A stretch of 64,000 nt of DNA from Pseudomonas putida (GCF_022627325.1 NZ_JAETZZ010000003.1:353246-417245); one strand, 5' to 3'. Shown: positions 8,240 to 18,327, counted from the stretch's first letter. Numbers and translations: made by a program. Notes: generated by a model from the sequence alone, not told the origin.

Positions 8240-9007
8240 TCAGGCCTCGGTAGCGCTCACCGGTGCCGACGCAGCGCTGCTGGCGGGAGCTGCGCTGGGT
8301 GCTGGCGCTGCAGTAGCGGCCGGTGCGGCGCTGGCTGCGGGTGCTGCCGGCTTGGCAGCGGCCGGCTTGGCCGGTGCCTTTTTCACCGCCGGTTTTTTCG
8401 CAGCAGCAGGCTTTGCCGCAGGCTTGGCAGCAACGGGTTTGGCTGCAGGTTTCGCGGCGGGTTTGGCCGCAGCAGTCTTGGCCGCGGGTTTGGCCGCCGC
8501 CGTTTTTGCTGCAGGCTTGGCAGCTGCCTTGGCCAGCGGTTTGGCTGCAGTCTTGCTGGCTGCAGGCTTGGCTGCCGCGGCGCGCGACGAGATCGGCGTG
8601 ACCGAAGCCCCGGTCAGTTTCTCGATCTGCTTGGTCAGGCTATCGACCTGCTGGTGCAGGGCCTTGATCTCGTTCCTGCTTGGCACGCCAAGGCGCGAGA
8701 TAGCGCTGTTCAGGCGCTTGTCGAAGGCTTCTTCGAGCTCGCTCCACTTGCCCAGTGCACGGTCCTTCACGCCAGAAACACGCGAAGTGGTCGAGGCCTT
8801 GGCGTTATCGGCCACATCCTCAGCGGTTTTCTTCGCCTGCTTCTCGGCCTTCTCGCCATCTTTGACCAACGAGTCGAACAGCTTCGGGCCGTCCTGGTCG
8901 ATCTTCGAATAGATACCCAGCCCTGCCAGCCAGATCTTGCGGGAGTACTTCTCGATCCCGCCGACCCAGGAGCTGCCGTCTTTGTCGGAATTCTTCTTGC
9001 CAGCCAT
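8240..9007 (-). CDS. phaF: PHA granule phasin/histone-like protein PhaF
   Basis: Two-domain protein of about 255 aa. The N-terminal half (residues 1-~115) is a phasin domain homologous to PhaI, with amphipathic and leucine-heptad coiled-coil segments that bind granules. The C-terminal half is a low-complexity histone-H1-like tail of AAKPAA repeats that binds DNA nonspecifically and helps segregate granules with the chromosome. The ATG at 9007 follows a GGAGAG site, and the protein then begins MAGKKNSDKDG; a longer frame reading into phaI was rejected. It lies 10 bp after phaI in the same operon, transcribed away from the upstream giant gene. Confidence 0.95.
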   Translation of the reverse strand: MAGKKNSDKDGSSWVGGIEKYSRKIWLAGLGIYSKIDQDGPKLFDSLVKDGEKAEKQAKKTAEDVADNAKASTTSRVSGVKDRALGKWSELEEAFDKRLNSAISRLGVPSRNEIKALHQQVDSLTKQIEKLTGASVTPISSRAAAAKPAASKTAAKPLAKAAAKPAAKTAAAKPAAKTAAAKPAAKPAAKPVAAKPAAKPAAAKKPAVKKAPAKPAAAKPAAPAASAAPAATAAPAPSAAPASSAASAPVSATEA

Positions 9008-9017
9008 CCTGCTCTCC

Positions 9018-9437
9018 TTATGGTTTGTGCGCGACGCGCTCGAGCAGCTCATGCAGCTGTTCAAGCTTGATGGACAACGCCTCAACGTCATGTTTAGACG
9101 GAATGCCGAGGCGATTCAAGGCGCGACCGACCCGCGCGTCGAAAGCCTTCTCGATCTTGTCGAGTTGCACTTCGACCTTGCCACGTACGCGGCTGACTTC
9201 TTCGGCCGCTTCGTCGATCTGGTTGTTGGCGGCATCGAGTTCTTTGTCGATGCGCTTCTTGCCACGCTTCTCGACCCCTTCACCGGCCTTTACCAGCTCC
9301 TGAAAGTAGTCCGAACCCTCCTGGCCAACCCGGGCATAAGCGCCGATGCCTGCCAGCCAGATCTTGCGCGCATAGCCGCGCACTTCGCCCAGCGTGCTTT
9401 GGGCGTCTTCCTTTTTCTTCACGGTTACTTTAGCCAT
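9018..9437 (-). CDS. phaI: PHA granule-associated phasin PhaI
   Basis: Small phasin of 139 aa that coats PHA granules and controls their size and number. Its VRGYARKIWLAGIGAYARVGQEG segment near residue 20 is shared with the PhaF N-terminus, and a coiled-coil region follows (about 65-130). The ATG at 9437 has a GAGG ribosome site. It is the first gene of the phaIF operon and lies 72 bp downstream of a putative PhaD operator. Confidence 0.95.
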   Translation of the reverse strand: MAKVTVKKKEDAQSTLGEVRGYARKIWLAGIGAYARVGQEGSDYFQELVKAGEGVEKRGKKRIDKELDAANNQIDEAAEEVSRVRGKVEVQLDKIEKAFDARVGRALNRLGIPSKHDVEALSIKLEQLHELLERVAHKP

Positions 9438-9508
9438 GTTCTGTACCTCATGCTCACGAGTGGAGAGGAACCGCCCATGGAGGTGGGCTTGAGCATAAGG
9501 TAGAGACA

Positions 9509-9530
9509 GAAATTAGAATCTTCACCCTAA
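9509..9530 (-). promoter_or_regulatory. Candidate PhaD operator upstream of phaI
   Basis: TTAG and CTAA half sites (9513-9516 and 9527-9530 on the + strand) are 10 bases apart. Read on the minus strand the 22-base element matches the one at 2817-2838 before phaC1, including TTCTAAT.TC on the promoter-proximal side. A possible -10 region (CTTATGC, minus strand) lies about 10 bases downstream. Confidence 0.5.
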
Positions 9531-9680
9531 GCAGAGGCAGTACATGACTGCCCGTTGCAACCGATCTCCATATCCTGCGCGCTTCGTCCAATGTACCCGG
9601 GCGTGCGACGTATTTACCTCACCCGGTAACCTCGCCGCCTCTAGTGTTCGCGCTCATTTGCAAACTGGAGCTCGACGTGC

Positions 9681-12600
9681 ATGGCGGTATCGCCCTCGAA
9701 CATCACCTATCGGCAGCTGGTGGCCAGCCGCTTCGCCGAACGCCCCACACTACGCCGCGTGCTGGCTGACGAAGGCTTCAGCGTGCTTGCCGACCGCTAC
9801 CCGTGGATCGTTCGCAACTATCCGCACCTTGAAAGCCTGGAGCGATTCACCGTACTGCGAGCAGAACCATCCGGACCGCCAGAGCAGTCGCTGGTGCCAC
9901 TGCTGCTGGAGCACTACCTGAGCGGCCGCCCCATGGACCTGGGCGCAGGGGATCAACTCAGCATCGCCCCACCGCAGCCCTTCTACCCCCAGGAGCAAGG
10001 CGCCAACCCTGCCGACCAGCCCAGAATCACGCTTGATATGGCGATGCTCAACCGCGATTTCGACACAGTGCTCGGCGCCCTGGGCGATGCCTTCGGGCAG
10101 GCCCAGATCAGCTTCTGGGCTGGCACCGCCGGCGCTTACGAGCGCTCCAACCTGCGCTGGCTGGCGCATGTGCTGAAAGCTTCACTGCTGAACAACGTGG
10201 AACGCCAGGGGCTCAATGCCACCGCCAGAGCCAGGCTCTATCGCCTGCTGTCGAACGGCACCAACACACCGGTCGTCAGCGCCCTGCAGATATCGCTGGG
10301 CCTGCCGGGCAACATCCTGTCGTTCACGCTGCCGGACTTTGTACTGTTCTGGCCCGACCTGGTGCTGTGGTGCAGCCCTTCGGGCAGAGTACGCAGCTAT
10401 AGGGATGCAACCACTTTCGCCAGTGCCCTGCGCGATCAGTTGGCCCAAACGTATCGCTTCGACACCTTGCGCTGGGCGCAGCGTCCCTTGCCCGGCGACC
10501 CGTTCGAACACCAGGCTACGGCCATGCTCAATGGCATCGTCGAGCGCCTCGGCCACCTGAGGGTGGCGCCCATCAGCTCTGTAGAGGCGCTGGAACACAC
10601 GCTCGACACCGTTACCAACCCCGCCGCTGGCATTTCCGGCCAGCCAGTGCTGGATCAAGACCAACCGGCAATCGCCTTACCAGGCTGGCTGGCTTCGGCA
10701 GACGCCAGCGACCGCCTGCTGTACAGCGCCGCCTTGCTGCAGTTGGGCGCCCGCCAGGCGCAGGCAGGCAGCAAAGGGTCACTGGACGATGTCGAAACGC
10801 TTCAGGCTTATGCCAGGCGGCGCCTGCGCGAACACATGCAACTCGACCACCCCGACGAGCCACTGCCCGACCCCAACGCGCTGATGATAGAGATCTCCGT
10901 TGTCGTGCCTGTGTCATCGACAGGGCCAGCCCAGCTGCCTTACCTCAAAAGCATGTCCCTCACCGAACTGGCCATAGAACGCCTGCACACCGCGTCGAAC
11001 GAAGTGGCATCGGGCCTGACCTACCAGGGGCGCCTACCGGAGCAAGCCTGGATCACCCTCGATTACGTTCAGGCCCTGATCGTTGCGGTCGACATCGGCG
11101 GTCAGTATCCGCTGCATGTGGCCGCTCAGCTTCAGGCATTCGAGCATGACCCCGGGCAAGTCCAACGCTTTGCCCAGGAATGGCGCAGTAATCTGGCGTT
11201 TTCGGCCCTCAAGGCGAAAATTGCCGGCCAGCTTGGCGAGACGGCCTACCGGGCGATTGCCGAATTTTGCCTGGGCAAAGCACTGCCCTCGACGCCATTG
11301 ACGGTCTCGGCACTGCTGCTGCGACCGTTCGCAGGCGCCCGCAAGGGCGACACCGTGCATGGCATGTTCCTGCTGCATGTCCAGGCCAGCGCCAGCTATG
11401 TACTCTACCGCCCGTTTTTTGCCCAACGCCCTTTGATGGAACATGCCAGCCTGGATGCGCTGATGGCGCTTATCCGCACGGATGTGCAGTTGCAGCAGGA
11501 CGTGCTCGACTGGATAGACGATGAAAACCGGCCCGTGTATCAGCACGGTGGCTTCATCCGCCCTCACCTGCACCCGGGCATGTCCAGCCTGGCGCACTGG
11601 CTGGGCGGTGGCACCGCGTGGACCGATGACGCGCTGGAATCGCTGCGTACCCCGGTAACGCTGATGCATGAGCCTTGGCGGGGCGATCTGGACATCAAGG
11701 TGCACAACGCCAGGGTGCAGGCACTGTTACTGCTTGCCTCGCGTCAGGCGGTCTCGAACTCGCAACAGCGCTGGGCGCTGGCCAGGCAGCTTGGCTGGAT
11801 GCTGTTCAACGCCACCACGCCATTACTGCGCGGCCCGGCAGCGGTCGTGGCCTGGGTGGTGGCTGCAGTGGCTGCATTGAAAGACGATCTGTCGGCACTC
11901 ACTCAAGGCACACCCGAGGAAAAGGCCCTGGCAGTCACCGACCTGCTGGCTAATGTCGCCATGTTGCTGATCCATGATGTCGGCAGTGTCACCCCAGAAC
12001 CCCCTGCGGCCCGGCTGCAAGGCCCGCTGCCACGGCTTGAAGGCCTGGAAGCCCGGCCGGCTGCCGCTGCGCCCTGGCGGGAGGTGCCTGACGAAGGCGC
12101 CTGGCAATCGCCGGTTCAGCCGCAGAGCCACGTCGCGCTGCTGAACTGGGGCGACAACCAACGCCTGGGCAACCTCCCAGCGCCCACCCGACACGCGCTG
12201 GGGCAACTGCAGGCCAACATTTCCCTGCACGGGCTCAAGGTGCAGCGCCAAGGCCGGCTTCGCGGGTTGTATACCCTCGATGACCGCTACTTCGTCAACT
12301 TGCACGGGGCTGCCTACGAGGTGCAGGAAAGCGAAACAGGCCTGCGAATCATCGGCCCGCCGCAAAACATGGATGAATGGCAAAGCCGGTGGGGTGGCAA
12401 CCCGGACGGCTACCATATCGTTGGCCGCCAACGCCGTTACGGTCCCTGGCTGACACGCTGGAACGATACCTGGGTACTGGACCTCGCCCTGGCTGGCGGC
12501 ATGCCCAGAACCCGGCAGCAAGTCGTCGCGCAGAATCAGCAGCAGTTCGACAGCCTGAACCAGGCGGTGGCTACCCACCACGCCGCGCTGAAGAAGATCA

Positions 12601-14414
12601 AACCGCTGCTGGAGTCGAACCAGCGATTGATGGCCGACTACGATGCCGATGCCAATGCCTTCGGGCACGCCTTGGCCAGGGCAGGGGGCCCGGCAGCCAT
12701 GGACGAACAGCTGCAGCAACGAAACCAGGCCCTGACTGCCCGGCGCCAGGCGCTTATGCCGCAGATCCGCACGATATCGCTGTGCCTGGAAAAACAGGCG
12801 TCATTGCTGCAAACCAGTGCCTCCCTCCTGCGCCAACTGATCGAGCCGCGGTTCGCCAGGCTGGACCGGCACGGCAGCGCCAGGCGCAGCCTGGGGGTAC
12901 TTTGCGAAACATTCGTCGAGAACGACATACTGTTGCTTCGCCGTCTGCTGGAACAAACGGACCACAACAGCATCGAGCAACGCTCCGTCGGCCTGAGCAA
13001 ACTGCCCGTGACCGACGAACAAATACAACGCCATGTTTCGCTTCGCCAGGCCATGCAGGACACGCTGGGCATCGTCAACCGCCTGCTCACGGTCAGTGAG
13101 CGGCTAGACAACCTCTTGCCGCAGATACTGGATGACCCGCTGATCACCTTCCAGAACAAGGACAAGAAAGCCAGGATCGAAGAGGCCGTGGCGCTGCGCC
13201 CCTATTCAACCTTGATCATTCGCGCGCAGAAGCTGAGCGACATGGCGAACCTGTTGCTGGACAAGACGCGCCTGACCGAGCAAGCGGCCGTCGATCTTCT
13301 GCCCTTGCAGCAAGCGCTGGACAGCAAGCAGTTCTCACAGACCATCTGGACACATGATGGCATCGCCACGGCAAACCTGCCCCAGGAAGAGCAGGCAGGC
13401 TTGCTCGGCGATGCACTACGCGAGTATCAGACCACGCTCGGCAAGGCCCAGTACCTGCAGTCGTTCGATCACCCGGCCATCGACCAGGCCATGCTGCAAG
13501 GGTACATCGAGGAATTGTCGACACTGGTGCACATCACTGAAGCGCAGCTTGCCAGTGCCCTGGTGAACGTGGACAGCGGCGCAAGCCCCGCCCCCGCTCC
13601 AGTGATGCACCGTGTACACCCTCGCAAGAACACGGTCATCAGGACGGCGCAAGGTCGCCGGCTGCTGGTCGACCGTGCGCAAGGCAGCAACCGAGCGGTG
13701 CAGCACGACCCCGTCACTCAGCAACCTGCCAGCACGTTCGAACAGCGCGACGGCGAGTGGTATGAGCTGCCGCCGGAGCAGCCTTCGGTGGCCCTCAACA
13801 CCTCCGAACTGCGCCAACGCGCCACCAGCCTGCTCGCCAGCCGTGACGAGCGCATCGCCAAGGCCGCACGTCACATCAACGAGCCGAATGCCCTGTCCAA
13901 CCTCATGGACTGGCATATCGAAGACATGCTTGAGATCGCCGTCAAACTCAAGGCCATCAAGGGCGATGCCCGGCTGGCCGCATTGAGCAGCGAACTGCAG
14001 GAAGCGATAACCTACGTGCGGGCAGAGAAACAACGGCTGCTGACCCAGTCCTACCTCACCACGCAACACCCCGACGCCGCTGCATTGCGCTACCTGCATG
14101 AACGAAAGCGCCTGCAGATCACGCCAACGGTGGCGAGAAAACCGACGCGCCGTGCGAGTGACTTCCTGGACGTGTATGAAATCCGAGATACCCATGCACC
14201 CGCCAACGTGCTGTGGGAGGCGCACTTTCATTACCGCAGCCAGCAGGCCAGCGCCCGCGACTTCGCCAAGGGCCACTTGAAATTCTGGGAGCCCCGGAGC
14301 CTGGAGCGAGAGGAACAACTCAAGCACGCCACCACCGCCGAACGGATCAAGATCTACCGGGGCGATCTGAAGCTCGAAGATGTGGACGGCATCGTACCGT
14401 TTCCGGCCGATTGA
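9681..14414 (+). CDS. Very large toxin-like protein, dermonecrotic-toxin/DUF6543 type, 1,577 aa
   Basis: I recognise the general Pseudomonas family of giant proteins carrying a DUF6543 (dermonecrotic-toxin N-terminal-like) region, without a precise function. It has no signal peptide. A hydrophobic stretch near residues 700-730 (LLRGPAAVVAWVVAAVAALK) could serve in membrane insertion. A conserved beta-rich block near 860-940 contains YTLDDRYFVNLHG and GPWLTRWNDTWVLDLAL, and helical regions follow to the C-terminus, which ends with a conserved-looking HFHYRSQQ ... KGHLKFWEPRS ... IYRGDL segment. There is no LRR or NEL domain, unlike the 34.2-kb protein. The ATG at 9681 follows GGAG by 10 bases. 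It is a single gene between phaI (divergent) and a PHA-granule gene (convergent), so it is probably an acquired insertion. Confidence 0.85.
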   Translation: MAVSPSNITYRQLVASRFAERPTLRRVLADEGFSVLADRYPWIVRNYPHLESLERFTVLRAEPSGPPEQSLVPLLLEHYLSGRPMDLGAGDQLSIAPPQPFYPQEQGANPADQPRITLDMAMLNRDFDTVLGALGDAFGQAQISFWAGTAGAYERSNLRWLAHVLKASLLNNVERQGLNATARARLYRLLSNGTNTPVVSALQISLGLPGNILSFTLPDFVLFWPDLVLWCSPSGRVRSYRDATTFASALRDQLAQTYRFDTLRWAQRPLPGDPFEHQATAMLNGIVERLGHLRVAPISSVEALEHTLDTVTNPAAGISGQPVLDQDQPAIALPGWLASADASDRLLYSAALLQLGARQAQAGSKGSLDDVETLQAYARRRLREHMQLDHPDEPLPDPNALMIEISVVVPVSSTGPAQLPYLKSMSLTELAIERLHTASNEVASGLTYQGRLPEQAWITLDYVQALIVAVDIGGQYPLHVAAQLQAFEHDPGQVQRFAQEWRSNLAFSALKAKIAGQLGETAYRAIAEFCLGKALPSTPLTVSALLLRPFAGARKGDTVHGMFLLHVQASASYVLYRPFFAQRPLMEHASLDALMALIRTDVQLQQDVLDWIDDENRPVYQHGGFIRPHLHPGMSSLAHWLGGGTAWTDDALESLRTPVTLMHEPWRGDLDIKVHNARVQALLLLASRQAVSNSQQRWALARQLGWMLFNATTPLLRGPAAVVAWVVAAVAALKDDLSALTQGTPEEKALAVTDLLANVAMLLIHDVGSVTPEPPAARLQGPLPRLEGLEARPAAAAPWREVPDEGAWQSPVQPQSHVALLNWGDNQRLGNLPAPTRHALGQLQANISLHGLKVQRQGRLRGLYTLDDRYFVNLHGAAYEVQESETGLRIIGPPQNMDEWQSRWGGNPDGYHIVGRQRRYGPWLTRWNDTWVLDLALAGGMPRTRQQVVAQNQQQFDSLNQAVATHHAALKKIKPLLESNQRLMADYDADANAFGHALARAGGPAAMDEQLQQRNQALTARRQALMPQIRTISLCLEKQASLLQTSASLLRQLIEPRFARLDRHGSARRSLGVLCETFVENDILLLRRLLEQTDHNSIEQRSVGLSKLPVTDEQIQRHVSLRQAMQDTLGIVNRLLTVSERLDNLLPQILDDPLITFQNKDKKARIEEAVALRPYSTLIIRAQKLSDMANLLLDKTRLTEQAAVDLLPLQQALDSKQFSQTIWTHDGIATANLPQEEQAGLLGDALREYQTTLGKAQYLQSFDHPAIDQAMLQGYIEELSTLVHITEAQLASALVNVDSGASPAPAPVMHRVHPRKNTVIRTAQGRRLLVDRAQGSNRAVQHDPVTQQPASTFEQRDGEWYELPPEQPSVALNTSELRQRATSLLASRDERIAKAARHINEPNALSNLMDWHIEDMLEIAVKLKAIKGDARLAALSSELQEAITYVRAEKQRLLTQSYLTTQHPDAAALRYLHERKRLQITPTVARKPTRRASDFLDVYEIRDTHAPANVLWEAHFHYRSQQASARDFAKGHLKFWEPRSLEREEQLKHATTAERIKIYRGDLKLEDVDGIVPFPAD

Positions 14415-14421
14415 GCGTGCC

Positions 14422-14445
14422 ACGGGCCGACCTCGGTCGGCCCGT
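14422..14445. terminator. Bidirectional terminator hairpin
   Basis: ACGGGCCGAC (14422-14431) and GTCGGCCCGT (14436-14445) form a perfect 10-bp stem with a CTCG loop. It lies between the stop codons of the convergent giant gene and the PHA-granule gene. Confidence 0.8.
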
Positions 14446-14450
14446 CATCC

Positions 14451-14726
14451 TCAGGCCAGCGCCTTGTCCAGCGCCCGCTCGATTTCACCCTTGATGGTGC
14501 CGCTCATCATCGACAGCATCATGCCCAGTTTCAGGTCCACACGGATGCTGTCTTCGCCAATGTGCACACTGCCGTTGGCGCCGCTGCGGGCGACGTCCAC
14601 CCGGTCACCGTTCCAGGTGGCCTTGAGGTCGTATTCACGGCTCAGTTTTTCCACCAGCGTTTGAGCCTTGGCACGGGCCGCCTCGCGACCGAGGGTGTGT
14701 TTGCGTTCGACGCTGATCTGAGTCAT
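14451..14726 (-). CDS. Polyhydroxyalkanoic acid system family protein (PHA_gran_rgn)
   Basis: Small protein of 91 aa of the PHA_gran_rgn family, found next to PHA genes in pseudomonads; its biochemical role is not settled. It begins MTQISVERKHTLGREAARAKA and has the family core LVEKLSREYDLKATWNGD, then a C-terminal amphipathic segment (KLGMMLSMMSGTIKGEIERALDKAL). The ATG at 14726 has an AGGA ribosome site; a longer upstream frame lacks one. It is transcribed divergently from ubiE. In related genomes it lies close to phaI; here the 4.7-kb toxin-like gene separates the two. Confidence 0.85.
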   Translation of the reverse strand: MTQISVERKHTLGREAARAKAQTLVEKLSREYDLKATWNGDRVDVARSGANGSVHIGEDSIRVDLKLGMMLSMMSGTIKGEIERALDKALA

Positions 14727-14850
14727 ACGGGTGTTCCTGGATATGAAGACATAATTGGCATTATGCCCGCCCCCGCCGCACGGTACACCCTGCCAAGACA
14801 AATGCGCCCATTCGCCCTAGAATGGCGATAATTTTTTCCGGTGAAGCGAT

Positions 14851-15621
14851 ATGAACGACCAGCGCAAAGGCGAACACGCCGAACCCACCACCCATTTCGG
14901 TTACCAGGATGTGCCCGAGAGCCAGAAAGCGAAGAAAGTCGCCGAAGTGTTCCACTCGGTGGCTGCCAAGTACGACCTGATGAACGATGTGCTTTCCGGC
15001 GGCATGCACCGCCTGTGGAAGCGCTTCACCATCGAGCTGTCAGGTGTGCGTAGCGGCAATCGGGTGCTGGACATCGCCGGCGGCACGGGTGATCTGGCTG
15101 CCAAGTTTTCGCGCCTGGTCGGCCCTACCGGCCAGGTGGTGCTCGCCGACATCAACGACTCGATGCTCAAGGTCGGCCGCGACCGCCTGCTCGACCGCGG
15201 TGTTGCCGGCAACATCGAGTTCGTCCAGGCCGACGCCGAGAAGCTGCCATTCCCGGACAACCACTTCGACTGTGTGACCATCGCCTTCGGCCTGCGCAAC
15301 GTCACCCACAAGGACGAGGCCATCCGCTCGATGCTGCGTGTGCTCAAGCCGGGCGGGCGCCTGTTGATCCTGGAGTTCTCCAAGCCGACCAACAAACTGA
15401 TGTCCAAGGCCTACGACGCCTACTCGTTCGCCTTCATGCCCCTGGCCGGCAAGCTGATCACCAATGACTCCGAGAGCTATCGCTACCTCGCCGAGTCGAT
15501 CCGCATGCACCCCGACCAGGAAACCCTGAAGACCATGATGGTCGATGCCGGTTTCGACCGGGTCACCTACCACAACATGACCAGCGGCATCGTCGCCGTG
15601 CACCGGGGAATCAAGCCCTGA
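14851..15621 (+). CDS. ubiE: Ubiquinone/menaquinone biosynthesis C-methyltransferase UbiE
   Basis: SAM-dependent class I methyltransferase (256 aa) that C-methylates the demethylated benzoquinol (or naphthoquinol) ring intermediate in ubiquinone synthesis. The family features are [24 protein letters not shown] (from residue ~35), the SAM-binding [11 protein letters not shown], and [18 protein letters not shown] -10-like element lies about 30 bases before the ATG at 14851. Its stop shares a base with the next start codon, giving a tight ubiE-ubiJ-ubiB operon. Confidence 0.97.
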   Translation: MNDQRKGEHAEPTTHFGYQDVPESQKAKKVAEVFHSVAAKYDLMNDVLSGGMHRLWKRFTIELSGVRSGNRVLDIAGGTGDLAAKFSRLVGPTGQVVLADINDSMLKVGRDRLLDRGVAGNIEFVQADAEKLPFPDNHFDCVTIAFGLRNVTHKDEAIRSMLRVLKPGGRLLILEFSKPTNKLMSKAYDAYSFAFMPLAGKLITNDSESYRYLAESIRMHPDQETLKTMMVDAGFDRVTYHNMTSGIVAVHRGIKP

Positions 15622-16244
15622 TGTTGCTGGCAGGGCTGCTCGCCAGCGTCGAACATGGCCTGAACCGCGTCCTGCGCATGGACAGCACGGCATTGCCGCG
15701 GCTGGGTGCGCTGGAAGGCAAGGTCATCGAAATCGATTGTCGCCAGCCGGCCCTGCAAGTGTTCATCCTGCTCGATGAACAGGGCCTGATGCTTGCCGCA
15801 CACTGGCAAGGCGAGGTCGACTGCAGCCTGCGCGCGCCGGCCGGTAGCCTGCTGCAACTGGCCGTGGCCAAGGACAAGACCGCTGTGCTGCATAGCCCTC
15901 AGGTCGAACTGCATGGCGACACTGCCGTGCTGCTCGACCTGTTCGGCATACTGCAGGACCTGGAACTGGACTGGGAGCACGAACTGCAACACTGGCTCGG
16001 CCCGGTCGCCACTTCGCTGCTCGCCGGCCACGTGCGCCTGCGTGCACGCTGGACCCGCCAAGGGCTGGCACGCTTCAGCCAGAACCTGTCCGAGTACCTG
16101 GCCGAAGAGTCGCGCACCCTGGTAGGCAAGCGCGAAGCTGAAGCTGCCTTCATCGAGCTAGACACCCTGAAGGTCGATACAGAACGCCTCGAGGCGCGCC
16201 TGCAGCGCCTCTCCCGATCCCTTGATACCAGCGATAACGCATGA
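15621..16244 (+). CDS. ubiJ: Ubiquinone biosynthesis accessory factor UbiJ (SCP2 domain)
   Basis: A 207-aa protein with an N-terminal SCP2 lipid-binding domain and a C-terminal helical coiled coil. In enterobacteria UbiJ, with UbiK, forms part of the soluble Ubi complex and binds lipid ubiquinone intermediates. The start ATG overlaps the ubiE stop by one base, and its stop overlaps the ubiB ATG by four, indicating translational coupling. Sequence conservation is low in this family, so the call leans on its position between ubiE and ubiB. Confidence 0.9.
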   Translation: MLLAGLLASVEHGLNRVLRMDSTALPRLGALEGKVIEIDCRQPALQVFILLDEQGLMLAAHWQGEVDCSLRAPAGSLLQLAVAKDKTAVLHSPQVELHGDTAVLLDLFGILQDLELDWEHELQHWLGPVATSLLAGHVRLRARWTRQGLARFSQNLSEYLAEESRTLVGKREAEAAFIELDTLKVDTERLEARLQRLSRSLDTSDNA

Positions 16245-17860
16245 AGCTGCTCGCCGTCCGTCGTCTCTTTCGCATCCAGCGCGTGGTGATCCGCTACCGC
16301 CTCGATGACTTGCTCTTCGACCTACCGCTGCCGTGGTGGCTGCGCAGCCTGCGCCTGCTGATGCCGTGGCGCTGGTTGCCTCGCGGGCACTCCGAACTCA
16401 GCCGGGGGGCCCGTCTGCGCCTGGCGCTACAGGACCTGGGGCCGATATTCATCAAATTCGGCCAGTTGCTGTCCACCCGCCGCGACCTGCTGCCCACCGA
16501 CATCGCCGATGAGCTGATGCTGCTGCAGGACCGTGTACCCCCGTTCGACCCGAAACAGGCCGTGGCGCTTATCGAAAGCCAGCTTGGCGCCAAGGTGGGT
16601 GAAGTGTTCAGCCGCTTCGACGTCGAACCGCTGGCCTCCGCCTCGGTGGCCCAGGTGCATGCCGCGCGCCTGAAGACCGGCGAGGAAGTGGTGGTCAAGG
16701 TCGTGCGCCCTGGCCTCAAGCCGGTGATCGCCCAGGACCTTGCCTGGCTGTTCCTGATCGCCAAGGGCGCCGAGCGGGCTTCGGCCGATGCCCGTCGCCT
16801 GCACCCGGTGGAAATCGTCGGCGACTACGAAAAAACCATCTACGACGAGCTCGACCTGCTCCGCGAGGCGGCCAACGCCAGCCAGCTGCGGCGCAACTTC
16901 GAAGGCTCGGAGCTGATGTACGTGCCCCAGGTCTACTGGGACCTGTGCCGCCCCAAAGTGCTGGTGATGGAGCGCATCTACGGCGTGCCAGTGACCGACA
17001 TGGCCACCCTGGCAGACCAGCGCACCGACATGAAACTGCTGGCCGAGCGCGGAGTGGAGGTGTTTTTCACCCAGGTGTTCCGCCACAGTTTCTTCCATGC
17101 CGACATGCACCCCGGCAATATCTTCGTCAGCACCGTCAAACCGTGGAGCCCTCAGTACATCGCCATCGACTGCGGGATCGTCGGCAGCCTCACCGCCGAA
17201 GACCAGGACTACCTGGCGCGCAACCTGATCGCCTTCTTCAAGCGCGACTACCGCCGCGTCGCCGAGCTGCACATCGACTCGGGCTGGGTACCGGCGCATA
17301 CCAAGGCCAATGAATTCGAAGCGGCCATCCGTACCGTGTGCGAGCCGATCTTCGAAAAACCGCTCAAGGACATTTCCTTCGGCCAAGTGCTGATGCGCCT
17401 GTTCCAGACAGCCCGGCGCTTCAACATGGAAGTCCAGCCGCAGTTGGTGCTGCTGCAGAAGACGCTGCTCAACATCGAGGGCCTGGGCCGCCAGCTGTAC
17501 CCTGACCTTGACCTGTGGAGCACCGCCAAACCGTTCCTGGAACGCTGGATGCGCGAGCGCTACAGCCCCAAGGCCATGTTCGGCAACCTGTACAGCCAGG
17601 CCGAACAGCTGCCGCACCTGGCCGGCATGACCCGCGACCTGCTCGAACGTCTTTCCCAGCCGCACCTGCACGACCCGCAGCTGCCCGAGCGGCGTCGCCA
17701 GGGCGACCGCTGGGCGCTGCGCCTGCTCGGTGCCGGCCTGCTGGGCGGCGGTGCGGTGCTGGCCGCAGGCGCCGCCGAGGCCGCCAGCCTGGCCGCCCCG
17801 GCCGCCTGGCCGGCGTGGCTGATGCTGGCAGCCGGCCTTTACCTGATCGTGCGCCAATAG
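16241..17860 (+). CDS. ubiB: Ubiquinone biosynthesis regulatory protein kinase-like UbiB
   Basis: Atypical kinase-like ATPase (539 aa) of the inner membrane needed for ubiquinone synthesis, thought to help extract or deliver lipid intermediates. Visible motifs are the family KxGQ signature [14 protein letters not shown] (near residue 71), the Ala-rich nucleotide loop [20 protein letters not shown] and the IDCGIVG metal-binding site. Two hydrophobic C-terminal helices (about 490-537) anchor it. The ATG at 16241 overlaps ubiJ by four bases. Confidence 0.96.
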   Translation: MKLLAVRRLFRIQRVVIRYRLDDLLFDLPLPWWLRSLRLLMPWRWLPRGHSELSRGARLRLALQDLGPIFIKFGQLLSTRRDLLPTDIADELMLLQDRVPPFDPKQAVALIESQLGAKVGEVFSRFDVEPLASASVAQVHAARLKTGEEVVVKVVRPGLKPVIAQDLAWLFLIAKGAERASADARRLHPVEIVGDYEKTIYDELDLLREAANASQLRRNFEGSELMYVPQVYWDLCRPKVLVMERIYGVPVTDMATLADQRTDMKLLAERGVEVFFTQVFRHSFFHADMHPGNIFVSTVKPWSPQYIAIDCGIVGSLTAEDQDYLARNLIAFFKRDYRRVAELHIDSGWVPAHTKANEFEAAIRTVCEPIFEKPLKDISFGQVLMRLFQTARRFNMEVQPQLVLLQKTLLNIEGLGRQLYPDLDLWSTAKPFLERWMRERYSPKAMFGNLYSQAEQLPHLAGMTRDLLERLSQPHLHDPQLPERRRQGDRWALRLLGAGLLGGGAVLAAGAAEAASLAAPAAWPAWLMLAAGLYLIVRQ

Positions 17861-17894
17861 CCAGCCGCGCTGCTGGCTGGCACACTAGCGCAAA

Positions 17895-17917
17895 GGGCCC
17901 GGCACAGAAGCGGGCCC
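17895..17917 (+). terminator. Hairpin after ubiB
   Basis: GGGCCCG (17895-17901) pairs with CGGGCCC (17911-17917) around a 9-base loop, followed by GGTTTTGG. Possible weak terminator; the hisI ribosome site follows at once. Confidence 0.55.
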
Positions 17918-17933
17918 GGTTTTGGAGTCGACG

Positions 17934-18326
17934 ATGAAAGAGTGGCTGGACGAGATCAAGTGGAACAGCGATGGCCTGGTACCGGCGATCGCTCAGGACC
18001 ACAAGACCGGACGCGTACTGATGATGGCCTGGATGAACCGCGAATCGCTGGTACTCACTGCCGCCGAGCAACGCGCCATCTACTGGTCGCGCTCGCGTGG
18101 CAAGCTATGGCGCAAGGGCGAGGAATCGGGGCATGTGCAGAAGCTGCACGAAATGCGCCTGGACTGTGATGCCGACGTGATCATCCTGATGGTCGAGCAA
18201 CTGGGCCATATCGCCTGCCATACCGGCCGTGAAAGCTGCTTCTACCGCGTCTTCGAAGACGGCCAGTGGAAAACCGTCGATCCGATGTTGAAAGACCCGG
18301 ATGCCATCTACAACGCAGGACACTGA
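17934..18326 (+). CDS. hisI: Phosphoribosyl-AMP cyclohydrolase HisI
   Basis: Third step of histidine biosynthesis: hydrolytic ring opening of phosphoribosyl-AMP to ProFAR, a zinc- and magnesium-dependent cytoplasmic reaction. The 130-aa protein shows the [18 protein letters not shown] signature and the metal-binding Cys residues (LDCDAD and [11 protein letters not shown]). The ATG at 17934 follows GGAGTC; an upstream ATG at 17922 lies in the ribosome site. hisE starts one base after its stop; in many bacteria the two are fused, here they are separate. Confidence 0.96.
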   Translation: MKEWLDEIKWNSDGLVPAIAQDHKTGRVLMMAWMNRESLVLTAAEQRAIYWSRSRGKLWRKGEESGHVQKLHEMRLDCDADVIILMVEQLGHIACHTGRESCFYRVFEDGQWKTVDPMLKDPDAIYNAGH

Positions 18327-18327
18327 C

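Noticed and set aside
8199..8912. Alanine/glycine-rich + strand frame that looks like a membrane protein
   Set aside because: It is the reverse complement of the AAKPAA-repeat tail of phaF; hydrophobicity is an artefact of GC-rich repeats.
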